Shown piece after piece: positions 36,366-45,991 of a stretch of DNA of 64,000 nt. The stretch is from positions 1-64,000 of the forward strand of contig JADYYE010000075.1 of assembly GCA_020853815.1 (NCBI GenBank), given 5' to 3'. The position numbers and the translations under genes were made by a program. Below the pieces are notes generated by a model that was given only the letters and a program-made list of their open reading frames with translations, ran no database searches and was not told the DNA's origin. Each line of letters opens with the position of its first letter. Position 1 is the first letter of the stretch. The stretch is from Phycisphaerales bacterium (lineage in GTDB: Bacteria; Planctomycetota; Phycisphaerae; Phycisphaerales; UBA1924).

Positions 36366-39300
36366 ATGACTCGCCCGTGGTTTGCAATCGCGTCGGTTCT
36401 GATTCCGGCCGGCTCCGTGCTCGCGGTTGATCGCCTGGTACCCAGCCAATACCCGACCATTCAATCGGCCATCAACGCCGCCGCTGCGGGCGACTCGGTG
36501 GTGGTCGCGCCCGGAACCTACACGGGCACGGGCAATCGCGACATCAATCCGCTCGGCAAGGCGATCACCATCCGATCCGCAAGCGGTGCCGCCCTCACCA
36601 TCATCGATTGTCAGGGCAGCCAGGCCACGCCCCAGCGCGGCTTCCAGATCAGCAGCGGCACGTCTTCGCTCGTGATCGACGGATTCACCATCCGAAACGG
36701 ATACTCCTCCGACGGCGGGGCGATCTGGGTCTTTGGAAACGCCTCGCCCGTCATCAAGAACATGGTCATTGAGACCAGCGGCGCCACCCGCGGCGGCGGC
36801 GCTTACTTCTTCGGCGCCGGAACCCCGGCTTTCCAGAATTGCACGTTCCGCCAGAACACGGCGACGGCCGGCGGCGGGGTCTGCGAGATCGGACCCGGAG
36901 CCGCGACCTTTACCGATTGCACCTTCGACGCTAATACTGCCACGGATCACGGTGCGGGTGGTTGGGTCGGCTCCGGCCCGTCATCGTTTCTGCGCTGTAC
37001 TTTCTCGAACGGCAATGCCACCAACGGAGGCGGCGGGGTCCATGTGGACGGCGCCGGGAACGCATCGTTCGCCTCATGCAGCTTCCAAAGCAACGCCGCG
37101 GTCTGGGGTGCCGGGCTCAGGCTCTGGAATGGCTCCGTGGTCATGACGGATTGTACATTTGAGATGAACGCGGCTTCTGATCGCGGCGGCGGTATCCTCG
37201 CCGATCAGCCAAACTCGACCGTTGCGTTGACAAGGGTGGTCTTTCAGCAGAATTCCGCGGGAAACTACGGTGGCGGGCTTGGTGCCGAGGGCATCAACGG
37301 CACCGGAATGGTCACCGTAAATGACTGCGTCTTTGATCGCAACACAGCGGCACAGTACACCGGCGGCGCGCGCATGGCCTGGAGCAAGTCGACGTTCACC
37401 GGAACTACTTTCACGGGCAACTCCGCGCCGGTTGTCGGCGGGCTGGCGCTCGACGGCGATTCCTCGTCGCCCGGCTCCGTGTCCTTCTGCACCTTTGAGA
37501 ACAACAGCGCCACCGCCGACTGGGGCACCGGCGGCGGGCTCAACATCAACGGCAACGCACTCACGGTCAATGTCGCCGATTCCACCTTCCGGGGCAACAG
37601 CGCCAACGGAGAGTTTTTCAACGGCGGCGCGGGCATCTGCGTCTGGTTCGACAACGAGATCGTGACCATCAGCCGCTGCCTGTTCGAGAACAACTCCATG
37701 CCGCGGGGCAATGGCGCGGGCGTGTTCGTGGGTCCGAACGGAACGAACATCATCGAAGACTGCACATTTCAGGGCAATTCGGCCTTCGACGGAAGCGCCG
37801 TCTATGACTTCGGTGGGCCGATGATCCTCAGGCGGTCGATCGCTCAAGGCAACACATGCGTGGGCGGCACCGGAACGGTTGTTGTGCATCGTGAATGGGA
37901 CTACTTCCCAAACGCGACGATCGCGGACTGCATCATCCGGGGAAATACCGCGTCGTATGATGCGGGTCTGCACGTTGGCCCCTCCATGGCCTCAGCCGCC
38001 GTTTCCGGCACGTTGTTTGAGAACAATACCTCGACGAATAGCGACTGGGGTTCGGGCGGCGCGACGATTCGGTATGGCGCAACCGCCAGTTTTAGCGGAT
38101 GCAGCTTCGTGGGGAATCAAGGCGGCAGCGCCGGCGGAGCTTGGATTTCTGATGGCGCTACCGCCACGGTCTTGAATTGCGTGTTTGATCAGAACACGAG
38201 CCCCCACGACGTCGGAGGACTTGCATTTCACCACGGAGCCACCGGTCTTGTGGAGGATTGCCAGATTACCAGCAATACAGGCGTCGCAACCGGCGGTCTC
38301 TCGCTGGGAGCACGAGGACTTGTGGTGCGCCGGACTCAGATCACGGGCAATTTCTCAGGTCAGAGCGCGGGCGGAATCAGATTGAGTTGGGGGGACTCGA
38401 ATGATCCACAAACGTACGTGTTTGAAGACTGCGACGTGTCCGCGAACACGGCTACATTTGGGAGCGGCATCGACATCTCTGGCGGCGGCGTGGTTGCATC
38501 CTTCACACGGTGCAACTTCACGCTCGGCACTTCGCTGAGCAGCGCTGGCGCGCTCGTGGCGCAGTTCTCTCCAAAGGTCTCCTTTGATCAGTGCAACGTA
38601 ACGGACAACAATGCCGCGGGCAGCGGCTCCGCCCTCTATGTCGCCCAAGGCGCGGACGTGACGTTCAAGAACGGCGAGATCGCCCGCAATACCAGCGGTG
38701 CTGAGGGCGCGATCTTCCTCGATACAGGCTTCAACACCGACCCGACCACACTTCTGATCGAAGACACTCCGATCACCGACAATGTCTCCCAGACCTTCGG
38801 CGTCATGAACCTGCGATTCACCCATGGCTCGGCCGAGTTCCGGCGCTGCGCCATCGAACGCAATCTCGCCATGAACGGCTCGGCGGGCATCAACGTCGAG
38901 TGGGGCGGGGCGTTGACGCTCGACGCCTGCACGGTCTCAGACAACACCACCGTCAGCGGCCAGACGGGCGCGATCAACGTCCACACCGGAAGCTCCGCCG
39001 CCGTCACTTTGACGGATTTCCTGCGCAACACCGCGTCGACCGTCGGCGCTGTGCGCGTGGCAAACTCGGGCACGACGCTCACGATGGACCGCTGCCGCCT
39101 CATCGGCAACACGGCCCAGAACTGGGTCGGCGCGATCCACGCGGAGGACGCCGGCGTCGGCACGATCACGAACACGCTGATCGCCTCGAACGCCTCGCCG
39201 CGCGAGGCCGCCGTCGCCGCGTGGTGGAACAACGCCCAGCTCAACCTGATCAACTGCGACGTGGTCCACAACACGGGCATGGCGGCGATCTGGTCGGACC

Positions 39301-39839
39301 TGTCCGGCGTGGTCAACGTGCGCAACTCGATTGTCCGCGACAACACCATCAACATGGCGACGGGGTCGGGCGTCATCAACGCCAGCCACTCGAATATCCA
39401 GGGAGGCTGGGCCGGCGCCGGCAATATCTCGGGCGATCCGCTCTTTGTCGACCCCAACGGCGTGGACAACGTGCTGGGTACCATCGATGACGATTACTCG
39501 CTGGCCGACGGTTCACCCTGTATCGACGCGGGCGACAACGCGATGATCCCGGGCGGCATCCTGCTGGACCTCGCCGGGCAGAGCCGTCGCATCGACGTGG
39601 TCGGCGTGCCGGATACGGGCTGGGGCGTCGCGCCGATCGTCGACATGGGAGCCTATGAGCACCTCGCCGGCGCGTGCCTCGCGGACTTCAACCAGGACGG
39701 CTTCGTCAACGGCGATGATTACGATGCGTTCGCCGAGTTCTTCGAGGCGGGCGACCTCGGCGCCGACATCAACCACGACGGGTTCGTGAACGGCGACGAT
39801 TACGACCTGTTCGCCGAGCACTTTGAGGCGGGGTGCTGA
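36366..39839 (+). CDS. Giant right-handed beta-helix protein with GC-type dockerin-like tail
   Basis: A 1157-residue secreted protein with signal peptide (WFAIASVLIPAGSVLA). Residues about 22-1060 are made of parallel beta-helix turns similar to polymorphic outer-membrane repeats (recurrent FENNS, GGGI, CTFxxNTA motifs such as FQNCTFRQNTATAGGG). The N-terminal VPSQYPTIQSAINAA is the usual pectin lyase-like entry. The last 50 residues carry two EF-hand-like repeats (ADFNQDGFVNGDDYDAF and ADINHDGFVNGDDYDLF) and the protein ends Ala-Gly-Cys, as in planctomycete GC-type dockerin-anchored proteins. Start ATG 36366 follows GGGAGG. A surface adhesin or matrix protein is plausible. Confidence 0.88.
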   Translation: MTRPWFAIASVLIPAGSVLAVDRLVPSQYPTIQSAINAAAAGDSVVVAPGTYTGTGNRDINPLGKAITIRSASGAALTIIDCQGSQATPQRGFQISSGTSSLVIDGFTIRNGYSSDGGAIWVFGNASPVIKNMVIETSGATRGGGAYFFGAGTPAFQNCTFRQNTATAGGGVCEIGPGAATFTDCTFDANTATDHGAGGWVGSGPSSFLRCTFSNGNATNGGGGVHVDGAGNASFASCSFQSNAAVWGAGLRLWNGSVVMTDCTFEMNAASDRGGGILADQPNSTVALTRVVFQQNSAGNYGGGLGAEGINGTGMVTVNDCVFDRNTAAQYTGGARMAWSKSTFTGTTFTGNSAPVVGGLALDGDSSSPGSVSFCTFENNSATADWGTGGGLNINGNALTVNVADSTFRGNSANGEFFNGGAGICVWFDNEIVTISRCLFENNSMPRGNGAGVFVGPNGTNIIEDCTFQGNSAFDGSAVYDFGGPMILRRSIAQGNTCVGGTGTVVVHREWDYFPNATIADCIIRGNTASYDAGLHVGPSMASAAVSGTLFENNTSTNSDWGSGGATIRYGATASFSGCSFVGNQGGSAGGAWISDGATATVLNCVFDQNTSPHDVGGLAFHHGATGLVEDCQITSNTGVATGGLSLGARGLVVRRTQITGNFSGQSAGGIRLSWGDSNDPQTYVFEDCDVSANTATFGSGIDISGGGVVASFTRCNFTLGTSLSSAGALVAQFSPKVSFDQCNVTDNNAAGSGSALYVAQGADVTFKNGEIARNTSGAEGAIFLDTGFNTDPTTLLIEDTPITDNVSQTFGVMNLRFTHGSAEFRRCAIERNLAMNGSAGINVEWGGALTLDACTVSDNTTVSGQTGAINVHTGSSAAVTLTDFLRNTASTVGAVRVANSGTTLTMDRCRLIGNTAQNWVGAIHAEDAGVGTITNTLIASNASPREAAVAAWWNNAQLNLINCDVVHNTGMAAIWSDLSGVVNVRNSIVRDNTINMATGSGVINASHSNIQGGWAGAGNISGDPLFVDPNGVDNVLGTIDDDYSLADGSPCIDAGDNAMIPGGILLDLAGQSRRIDVVGVPDTGWGVAPIVDMGAYEHLAGACLADFNQDGFVNGDDYDAFAEFFEAGDLGADINHDGFVNGDDYDLFAEHFEAGC

Positions 39840-40084
39840 GGCCGACTCAGGGACCAACGACGGTTGCTTCGATCGCGCGATCGCCGGGTGCCCACTTGGA
39901 GCACAGCGCTTCGCCGTCGACGCGGCTCCGCCGCATGAACCGAGCGGGCGTCTGCCGGGCAGCCTGTATGTCGAGGCGAGGGCAGCTCATGGCGCTCCGT
40001 TCCGCGATGATGGTGTGATCCAACTCGCGGAAACGTCAAGCGTCACGGACCTCGCCGTCGACAAGCGCGCGATGAGAGAAGTGA

Positions 40085-40300
40085 GTGGTCGCGCGTTGGG
40101 GGGCACCCGATGTGCCTCTGGTGCCATCCATCCGTCGGCTCCACGCCAACAAGCACGTCACCCATAAGAGCGCGATCGCGTGGCTGGGCCACTCGTCCTC
40201 CGACATCCTGGATTGTGACCGCCAACTTCACGACAACGACTCGCAGCAGGCCATGCAGGCGCTGGCGATGACCAAGCGCGGGGAGGGCGCCGCAAGTCAA
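40085..40300 (+). pseudogene. Relic C-terminus of a tyrosine recombinase (integrase)
   Basis: The stretch around 40145-40270 reads HKSAIAWLGHSSSDILDCD and QLHDNDSQQAMQALA, close to the C-terminal end of planctomycete phage-type integrases, where WLGHS...HYxQLTDxD..AM is usual. The catalytic Tyr (in HY) is replaced by Cys-Asp and no upstream catalytic domain with Arg/His is seen, so it is dead. It lies about 300 bp from the 3' end of tRNA-Ser, the usual attachment side. The remaining 39840-40084 and 40301-40585 contain no recognised gene; a hairpin near 40456-40485 resembles the core of the 97-bp element. Confidence 0.5.
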
Positions 40301-40585
40301 GAACAGCTCAAAGCCGGCAACGTCCGCAAAGCCCGAGGCGCGCAAAGCCGCATTTCTTGGGTCTCATTTGGGTCTTACGCTCCACCAGCGCCGATGCCGC
40401 ATCGCACTCCGCTGAAATGCCAGCGGCTCAGGTGATTCTTCCATAGGACGCTGAGCTCGCGGGCACCGCGCGGTGCGGGCCACCAAACGCGGAGAATGCT
40501 GCCCTCTCTCCGTGCGGGCCGATTCGAGCCCAAGACAGTAAACGACAGGCAGCGCAGGCCAGCGCCGGCAACAGAATTCTCAAAG

Positions 40586-40676
40586 CGGAGAGGGGGGGAT
40601 TCGAACCCCCGATACAGACCTAAATCCGTATAACGGTTTAGCAAACCGCCGCCTTCAGCCTCTCGGCCACCTCTCC
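40586..40676 (-). tRNA. tRNA-Ser (anticodon GCT)
   Basis: On the minus strand GGAGAGG (acceptor) pairs with CCTCTCC; a D arm (TGGCCGAGAGGCTGAAGGC), an anticodon arm GGTTTGCTAAACC with GCT, a long variable arm and the T arm GGGGGTTCGAATCCCCC follow. The 91-nt class II shape fits serine, reading AGC/AGU codons. CCA is not encoded. An integrase relic lies downstream of its 3' end. Confidence 0.97.
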
Positions 40677-40854
40677 GGCGAAGGGTCATCATAGCCGGTT
40701 TGCGTCTTTCCAGCCGACCACCCTGCCACCGCCGCCATCTCGGGCACCCTCACACGAAGCCGGCGAGCCGGCCGCCTTCCAGCATCCGCGCCCTCCCCTC
40801 CGTTATCCCGACGGCACATCCAGTCTCAGCGGCCTTCTGGTCGATAGTCACACC

Positions 40855-43749
40855 ATGAATCCCCATGGATTCGGGTGGCGATACGCGCTGGTGGCGGCTC
40901 TGGTCGGGGCGGCGGGCATCGCCCGTGCGCAACAGGTGCAGGACGGGCGTGCGCAGGAGCACGGGCAACCGGCGACAGGTGCGGCCGCGACAGGTGGGGC
41001 GGGGTTGCGCGATGATCGGCGGCCGGAGGGCGCGCGGCGGCTGCTCAAGCTGTTTGACTTTGAAGAGAAGGAGACCAACCCGGACCCGATCCCGCATTTT
41101 TGGTATCGCGGCCAGGACGATGCGAGCGTGCCGCGGGTGAGGCCGGGGTTTCCGAGCTGGAACCAGGCGGAGTTGGAGTATGGTGCGGGGCTTGGAAAGA
41201 TCGGCGGTTGCGTGCGGCTGCCGACCAAGGGCGGGAGCACGAGCCTGTTGCTGGACCCGGGCGTGTTGGTGGTGCTGCCGGGCGCGGACTATGTGGTCAA
41301 TGCGCAGATCAAGACGCGTGGGCTGTCGCACGCGCGGGCGCGGGTGGTGGCGCGGTTTCTGGACGCGCGGTCGAAGGTGATCGCGGGGTCGGAGGTTTCC
41401 AGCGCGCTGGTGGCGTCGGAGGGTGGTTGGACGCCGGTGGCGATCGAGCTGGTGGGTCGGCGCGAGGGGGCGGCGTTCATCCAGCTTGAGTTGCAGGTGG
41501 TGCAGCCGGCGCAGGTTGAGCCGGCGAAGCTGGGCGTGCATCATGTGTTCGGCGAGGACCTGGACGGGGCGGCGTGGTTTGACGACGTGGCGGTGTCGCA
41601 GCTCCCGCGGATCGAGTTCGTGGCGAACGGAGCGGCGAACATCGTGGCGGCGCCGGACCGGCCGCGGCTGTCGCTGTCGCTGCGGGACCTGACGGGGGAA
41701 GAGCTTTCGTCTTCGCTGGAGGTTCGCGGGGTTGACGGCGAGGTGGTGTATCGGGATGCGCGGGTGCTGGGCACGGGCGCGGTGCGCGCGGAGTGGGAGC
41801 CGACGCTGGCGAAGTTCGGGTGGTACGACGCGGACCTGCGCGTGCGGAACAAGAGCGGCGACGTCGCGCACGTGAAGACGACGATGGTGTGGCTGCCGCC
41901 GGAGGACCCGATGGCCACGGCGCGGACCGGACCTCTGGAACGCCGGCGGTTCGGGGTGATGGTGAGCGAGTGGAAGCGGGACTTATCGGAGAGTCTGCCG
42001 CGGGTGATGCACGATCTTTCGAGCGGGGCGGTGGCGCTGCCGGCGTGGCCGCTGGACCTAACGCCGGAGCGGGCGGCGGAATCGGCGGCGGAGATGTCGG
42101 GGTTGCTGGATGCGCTTTTGTCGTCGGGATCGCAGGTGACGCTGAGCCTGCCGCGGGTTCCTGCGGCGCTGGCGTCACAGGTTCGGGTGGAAACGGACGA
42201 CGTATGGGCGGCGCTGGCGGCGGACGGATCGGACTGGAAGCCGTACCTGGCGCCGATTCTCGATGCGCACGGGCAGAGCGTTCGGCGGTGGCAGGTGGGA
42301 CGCGTGGGGGATGATCGGGCGTTCTGGAGGGCGGGTCTGGGCGACGACGTGACGAGGCTTTCGAGCGAATTCTCGGCGTTCGTGGCGGCGCCGGTGATTG
42401 ATCTGCCCTGGCGGATCGATCGGGCGGTTGACGGGCTTCCGGCGAACGGCGTGTCGGCGACGGTGGTGGCGCCGTGGCAGTCGACGGAGGACGCGGTGGT
42501 GTCGTTCGCGCGTCGGTGGCGTGAGAGCGGGAGCGCGGCGCCGCTGACGCTGGTGCTCGAGCCGCGGCGTGACGGGGCGGGCGCGCGCGAGTCGGCGGAC
42601 CAGTTGTTCCGGCGCGCGGTGCTGGCGTGGTCGGAGCTTGGATCGATGGCGGGGGGCGAGGCGCCGACGCTGGCGATGGAGCAGCCCTGGGACTGGAGCC
42701 AGGAGCGCCGCCCTCGTGCGGTGCCGACGGCGATGGCGGCGGCGTGGCGCGCGGTGACGCGGGCGCTCTCGGGGCGTGTGGTGATCGGCGAGTATCGGGC
42801 GATCCCGGGTGTGAGGTGCTTTGTGCTGGCGCCGCGTGACACGCGCCTGGACGAGGGCGTGGGGGCGCTGGTGCTGTGGAACGAATCGGCGGCGGCGGGC
42901 GACGCGGTGCTGAACTCGTACCTGGGGGATGAGAAGGTCCGCGTCGTCGACGTGTTCGGCAACCAGGAGGAAGCGCCGCTGGATCCGAGCTATGTCGCGC
43001 CGGTGGCGGACGCGACGGGGCGCGTGCCGGTGCGGCACCGGCCGGTGCGAATTCCGATCACGGCGTCGCCGATCGTGGTCGAGGGCGTGGATCATCGGCT
43101 GGTGCGGTTCCTGGCGTCGATCGAGCTTGTGCCGCGGGACTTGCCGGCGGTGAACACGACGCACGAGCGGAGCATTTCGTTCCAGAATCCCTGGCCGGGC
43201 ACGCTGGACGCGAAGTTCTTCGTGGTTTCGCCGGGAGGGATCGACGCGGGGGGGCATCGGGACCGGAGCTGGGTCGTGAAGCCTCGCGCGTCGCGTGCGA
43301 CGGTGCTTCCGGGGACAACGGGGGTACTTCCCTTGACGATCGCGTATCCGCCTTCGGAAGAGGCGGGAGAGCGGCCGTTCGTGATCGATGTTGAGCCCGC
43401 GACGGACCACACGTATGGGCTGATTCGGATCCAGCGGTACATGTCGGTGGGCTTGCCCGAGATGGAGATGCGTCTGGCGAGCATCGGGCTGCGGAACGGC
43501 GACCTGATCGTCGAGGCGGACATCGAGAACACGTCGGGCGGGCCGATCAACGTGGAGCTGACGGCGTTTGCGCCGGGCGTGCCGCGGATCAAGGCGACGA
43601 TCAGCTCGCTGGCGCCCGGGGCGCATGTGGCGCGGCGGTTCAACTATCCCAAGGGATTGAAGAGGCTGGCGGGCCAGCAGGTGTATGTGTCGGCGACGAT
43701 GCCCGACACGACGGCGCGGCTGAACAAGTCGGTGCTCATCGAGCGGTGA
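40855..43749 (+). CDS. Large secreted protein of unknown function
   Basis: A 964-residue protein with signal peptide (ALVAALVGAAGIARAQ). A galactose-binding-like beta-sandwich is likely at residues 60-250 (FDFEEKETNPDPIPHFWYRG ... GAAWFDDVAVSQLP), followed by beta-rich and alpha/beta regions with DAVVSFARRWRESG and ALVLWNESAAAGDA reminiscent of glycoside-hydrolase-like barrels. No catalytic motif that I can name is present. The C-terminal 150 residues are Ig-like (VEADIENTSGGPINVELTAFAPG). It overlaps the convergent methyltransferase gene by 14 bp. A cell-envelope or carbohydrate-binding role is possible, but I cannot assign one. Confidence 0.85.
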   Translation: MNPHGFGWRYALVAALVGAAGIARAQQVQDGRAQEHGQPATGAAATGGAGLRDDRRPEGARRLLKLFDFEEKETNPDPIPHFWYRGQDDASVPRVRPGFPSWNQAELEYGAGLGKIGGCVRLPTKGGSTSLLLDPGVLVVLPGADYVVNAQIKTRGLSHARARVVARFLDARSKVIAGSEVSSALVASEGGWTPVAIELVGRREGAAFIQLELQVVQPAQVEPAKLGVHHVFGEDLDGAAWFDDVAVSQLPRIEFVANGAANIVAAPDRPRLSLSLRDLTGEELSSSLEVRGVDGEVVYRDARVLGTGAVRAEWEPTLAKFGWYDADLRVRNKSGDVAHVKTTMVWLPPEDPMATARTGPLERRRFGVMVSEWKRDLSESLPRVMHDLSSGAVALPAWPLDLTPERAAESAAEMSGLLDALLSSGSQVTLSLPRVPAALASQVRVETDDVWAALAADGSDWKPYLAPILDAHGQSVRRWQVGRVGDDRAFWRAGLGDDVTRLSSEFSAFVAAPVIDLPWRIDRAVDGLPANGVSATVVAPWQSTEDAVVSFARRWRESGSAAPLTLVLEPRRDGAGARESADQLFRRAVLAWSELGSMAGGEAPTLAMEQPWDWSQERRPRAVPTAMAAAWRAVTRALSGRVVIGEYRAIPGVRCFVLAPRDTRLDEGVGALVLWNESAAAGDAVLNSYLGDEKVRVVDVFGNQEEAPLDPSYVAPVADATGRVPVRHRPVRIPITASPIVVEGVDHRLVRFLASIELVPRDLPAVNTTHERSISFQNPWPGTLDAKFFVVSPGGIDAGGHRDRSWVVKPRASRATVLPGTTGVLPLTIAYPPSEEAGERPFVIDVEPATDHTYGLIRIQRYMSVGLPEMEMRLASIGLRNGDLIVEADIENTSGGPINVELTAFAPGVPRIKATISSLAPGAHVARRFNYPKGLKRLAGQQVYVSATMPDTTARLNKSVLIER

Positions 43750-44533
43750 GGACGAAGATGGAATAGCCGGGCTCGGCGGGCGGGAGGTCCTTGCCGCGTT
43801 CGTCGATCGTCGCGAGCACGCGGAGCGGCGAGCGTTCGAGGAGCTTGTGCCACTGCTCGAGGTTGTAGCAGCGCAGGTGGTAGGTGAAGTCGAGGTCTTG
43901 CTCTTCGACGCGCTGGCCCGAGCGCTTGGTGATGGTCATGTGGCAGATGCACGCCTCGTGGCGGGCGCGCGGGCCGCGGCGTGATTCGGGCGGGAGGTAC
44001 TGCACGACCTGGCGGACGTGCAATCCGCCGCGCTTGCCGATCCAGACATCTTCGGTGGGGATCTCGTTGCCGTAGTTGGTGAGGGAGATTCCGACGACAT
44101 AGACGCCGCCGGGCGCGAGGACGCGGGCGATGTCTCGGAAGTGCTCGAGCATGGCGCGGTCGCTGGGAAGGTGGCGGATGGTGTTGATCATGTTGAACGC
44201 GAAGCCGACGGAGGCCTTGGGGACGTGGCGAGCGAAGCGCTGCATGGTGGCGCGGAAGATGTCGGCGGAGGGCACGCGTGATCTCGCGTAGTCGACCATC
44301 TCGGGCGCGAGGTCGAAGCCGATGGCGCGGATTCCATGGCGGGCGGCGGCGCGGAGGTAGCGGCCCGTGCCGCAGGCGGGCTCGAGCCAGGTGCGTGCGG
44401 CGGAGGGTTTGGAGGAAACGAAGCGGCGTGCGATTCGAGAGAGGCCGCGGACCTCGGCGGCGGTGCCGGGCTCGTGGAGGACGTCGTAAACGAGAGGCAT
44501 GAAGTAGAAGAGGGCTTTGGAGGGGTCGGGCAT
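43736..44533 (-). CDS. SAM-dependent methyltransferase (class I)
   Basis: A 265-residue Rossmann-fold methyltransferase. Motif I is WLEPACGTGRYLRAAARHG with IGFDLAPEMVDYAR after it; the later FRDIARVLAPGGVYVVGIS block is the usual strand 5 region. LEPACGTG with a following FD acidic residue binds SAM. The substrate cannot be told: the C-terminal half (RKQQVEEQDLDFTYH-like region) is not diagnostic. Start ATG 44533 gives MPDPSKALFYFM. It overlaps the large secreted-protein gene at its 3' end by 14 bp and is divergent from rsmA, with 225 bp of repeats between. Confidence 0.85.
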   Translation of the reverse strand: MPDPSKALFYFMPLVYDVLHEPGTAAEVRGLSRIARRFVSSKPSAARTWLEPACGTGRYLRAAARHGIRAIGFDLAPEMVDYARSRVPSADIFRATMQRFARHVPKASVGFAFNMINTIRHLPSDRAMLEHFRDIARVLAPGGVYVVGISLTNYGNEIPTEDVWIGKRGGLHVRQVVQYLPPESRRGPRARHEACICHMTITKRSGQRVEEQDLDFTYHLRCYNLEQWHKLLERSPLRVLATIDERGKDLPPAEPGYSIFVLTAR

Positions 44534-44547
44534 GGGCGGAGGGTAGG

Positions 44548-44590
44548 TGAAGAAGGCACTTGGCACTGGGCACTGGGCACTGGGCACCAG
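44548..44590 (+). repeat. Heptamer array upstream of the methyltransferase start
   Basis: Units of cactggg/cacttgg (ggcacttggcactgggcact and on) run for about five copies. This is the same 7-bp class as at 31-60, 62497-62528 and 50190-50247. It lies between the divergent methyltransferase and rsmA genes. Confidence 0.75.
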
Positions 44591-44650
44591 GGACGGAGAA
44601 GAGCGGAATGCGCGGGGCACGAGGCACCGGGGCGGGTGATCATGAACGCG

Positions 44651-44688
44651 GCGTGTCACCAACCCCGGACACGTGGTCGGTGACACGC
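44651..44688. repeat. 10-bp perfect inverted repeat between divergent genes
   Basis: GCGTGTCACC (44651-44660) and GGTGACACGC (44679-44688) are exact reverse complements separated by 18 bp. It is placed 70 bp before the rsmA start. It could be a protein-binding operator or a hairpin; nothing decides which. Confidence 0.5.
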
Positions 44689-44758
44689 ACGCGGTTTCCT
44701 TGCGTGCGCTTCGGGCTCGTCAAGACACGGTCCCGAAGCCAGGTCCGCGGCACGGAAG

Positions 44759-45649
44759 ATGGCGTACGCTCCTTGCGTGCAGACGTTGACGGACATCAGG
44801 GCGATTCTGGCACAGCACGGGCTCTCGCCGCGGAAGGCTCTGGGGCAGAACTTTCTTTTGGATCACAACCTGATCCGCAAGCTGGTGGATGCGTCGGGCG
44901 TCGGGGCGGGCGACGTGGTGCTGGAGGTCGGGCCGGGCACGGGCACGCTGACGGAGGAGCTTCTGTCGCGCGGCTGCCGGGTGATCGCGTGCGAGCTTGA
45001 TCATGGGCTGGCGCGGATGCTGCGAGAGCGGCTTGGCTCCACCACTTCCGGGAGCTTCACGCTGATCGAGGGCGATTGCCTGGAGGGCAAGCACGCGCTG
45101 AATGAAGAGCTGACGCGAACGCTGCGCGAGATGACGGGCGAATCGGCGGGCGTGTCGATCGGAACCGGCGGCGGCGGGCGCGGGTTCAGGCTCGTCGCGA
45201 ACCTGCCGTATGGCGCGGCGTCGCCCTTGATGACGACGTTGCTGGCATCGTGGGCGAGTTGTCGCTCGATGCACGTGACGATCCAGCGCGAGGTGGCGGA
45301 TCGGCTGCTGGCCAAGCCCGGGACGGACGAATACGGCACGCTGGGGATCATCGCGCAGGCGGCGGCGGAGGTGTCGCTGGTGGCGACGCTGCCGCCGGAG
45401 TGTTTCTGGCCCAGGCCGGACGTGACGAGCGCGATGGTGTCGATCGTGCGGCGGGTGACGCCGCTGACGGATGACCTGCCGCGCCTGGCGGCGTGCTGCC
45501 AGAAGGTGTTCGGCCAGCGTCGCAAGCAGATCGGGAGCGTGCTGGGGCGCGGGTTTGCGTTCCCGCCGGGGATCGAGGCGAGCCAGCGGGCGGAGCAATT
45601 GAGCGTGGAGCAGCTCATCGAGCTTTCGCGGGTGGAGGGCGCTTTCTAG
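44759..45649 (+). CDS. rsmA: 16S rRNA (adenine1518/1519-N6)-dimethyltransferase
   Basis: KsgA/RsmA dimethylates two adjacent adenines near the 3' end of 16S rRNA, a late step in 30S assembly. The 296 residues contain GQNFLLDHNLIRKLV, motif I LEVGPGTGTLTEELL, IACELDHGLARML and the catalytic NLPYGAASPL (NLPY motif). The C-terminal helical domain has VFGQRRKQIGSVLG. An insertion of about 15 Gly-rich residues (ESAGVSIGTGGGGRGF) precedes NLPY. ATG 44759; a GTG at 44777 (VQTLTDI) is a possible alternative. The divergent methyltransferase gene is not related to it. Confidence 0.95.
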   Translation: MAYAPCVQTLTDIRAILAQHGLSPRKALGQNFLLDHNLIRKLVDASGVGAGDVVLEVGPGTGTLTEELLSRGCRVIACELDHGLARMLRERLGSTTSGSFTLIEGDCLEGKHALNEELTRTLREMTGESAGVSIGTGGGGRGFRLVANLPYGAASPLMTTLLASWASCRSMHVTIQREVADRLLAKPGTDEYGTLGIIAQAAAEVSLVATLPPECFWPRPDVTSAMVSIVRRVTPLTDDLPRLAACCQKVFGQRRKQIGSVLGRGFAFPPGIEASQRAEQLSVEQLIELSRVEGAF

Positions 45650-45667
45650 GATTTCGGAAGGCGGTTC

Positions 45668-45697
45668 ACCACGGAGAGCGCGGAGAACACGGAGAAG
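45668..45697 (+). repeat. 9-bp repeat run downstream of rsmA
   Basis: cacggaga, gcgcggaga, acacggaga follow the rsmA stop by 19 bp, again G-rich on the sense strand. The remainder of the 342-bp gap up to 45992 shows no gene that I support, although the phosphotransferase frame is open back to about 45884. Confidence 0.6.
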
Positions 45698-45991
45698 ATG
45701 GTCCGGGGTGAGGAACGAGCGACATTACAAAGGCACTGAGATACCCTGCGGGAGGCCGGGGTGAAATTCCGCGCTGCCGCGTCTCATGACGGGCTCGAGT
45801 CTGGGCAGCCCGCGTGCTGGATCGAAAGGGCGGCCTGATTCTGATTGAATCTCGGGCGAAGTTCGGATAGAAGACGGTAAAGTGTGCGGCGCGCGGGGCC
45901 GATGGAGCCCGAGGGTCGCATGGATACGGGTCGCGACAGAACGCGGCGGGAAACACGGGGCAATCTGGCTGAAGGAGCGGCTGGGAACGCG

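Noticed and set aside
40375-40692. Open frame of 105 codons on the minus strand across the tRNA-Ser gene
   Set aside because: It is produced by the tRNA itself and the repeat-like DNA around it; no protein family is recognised.
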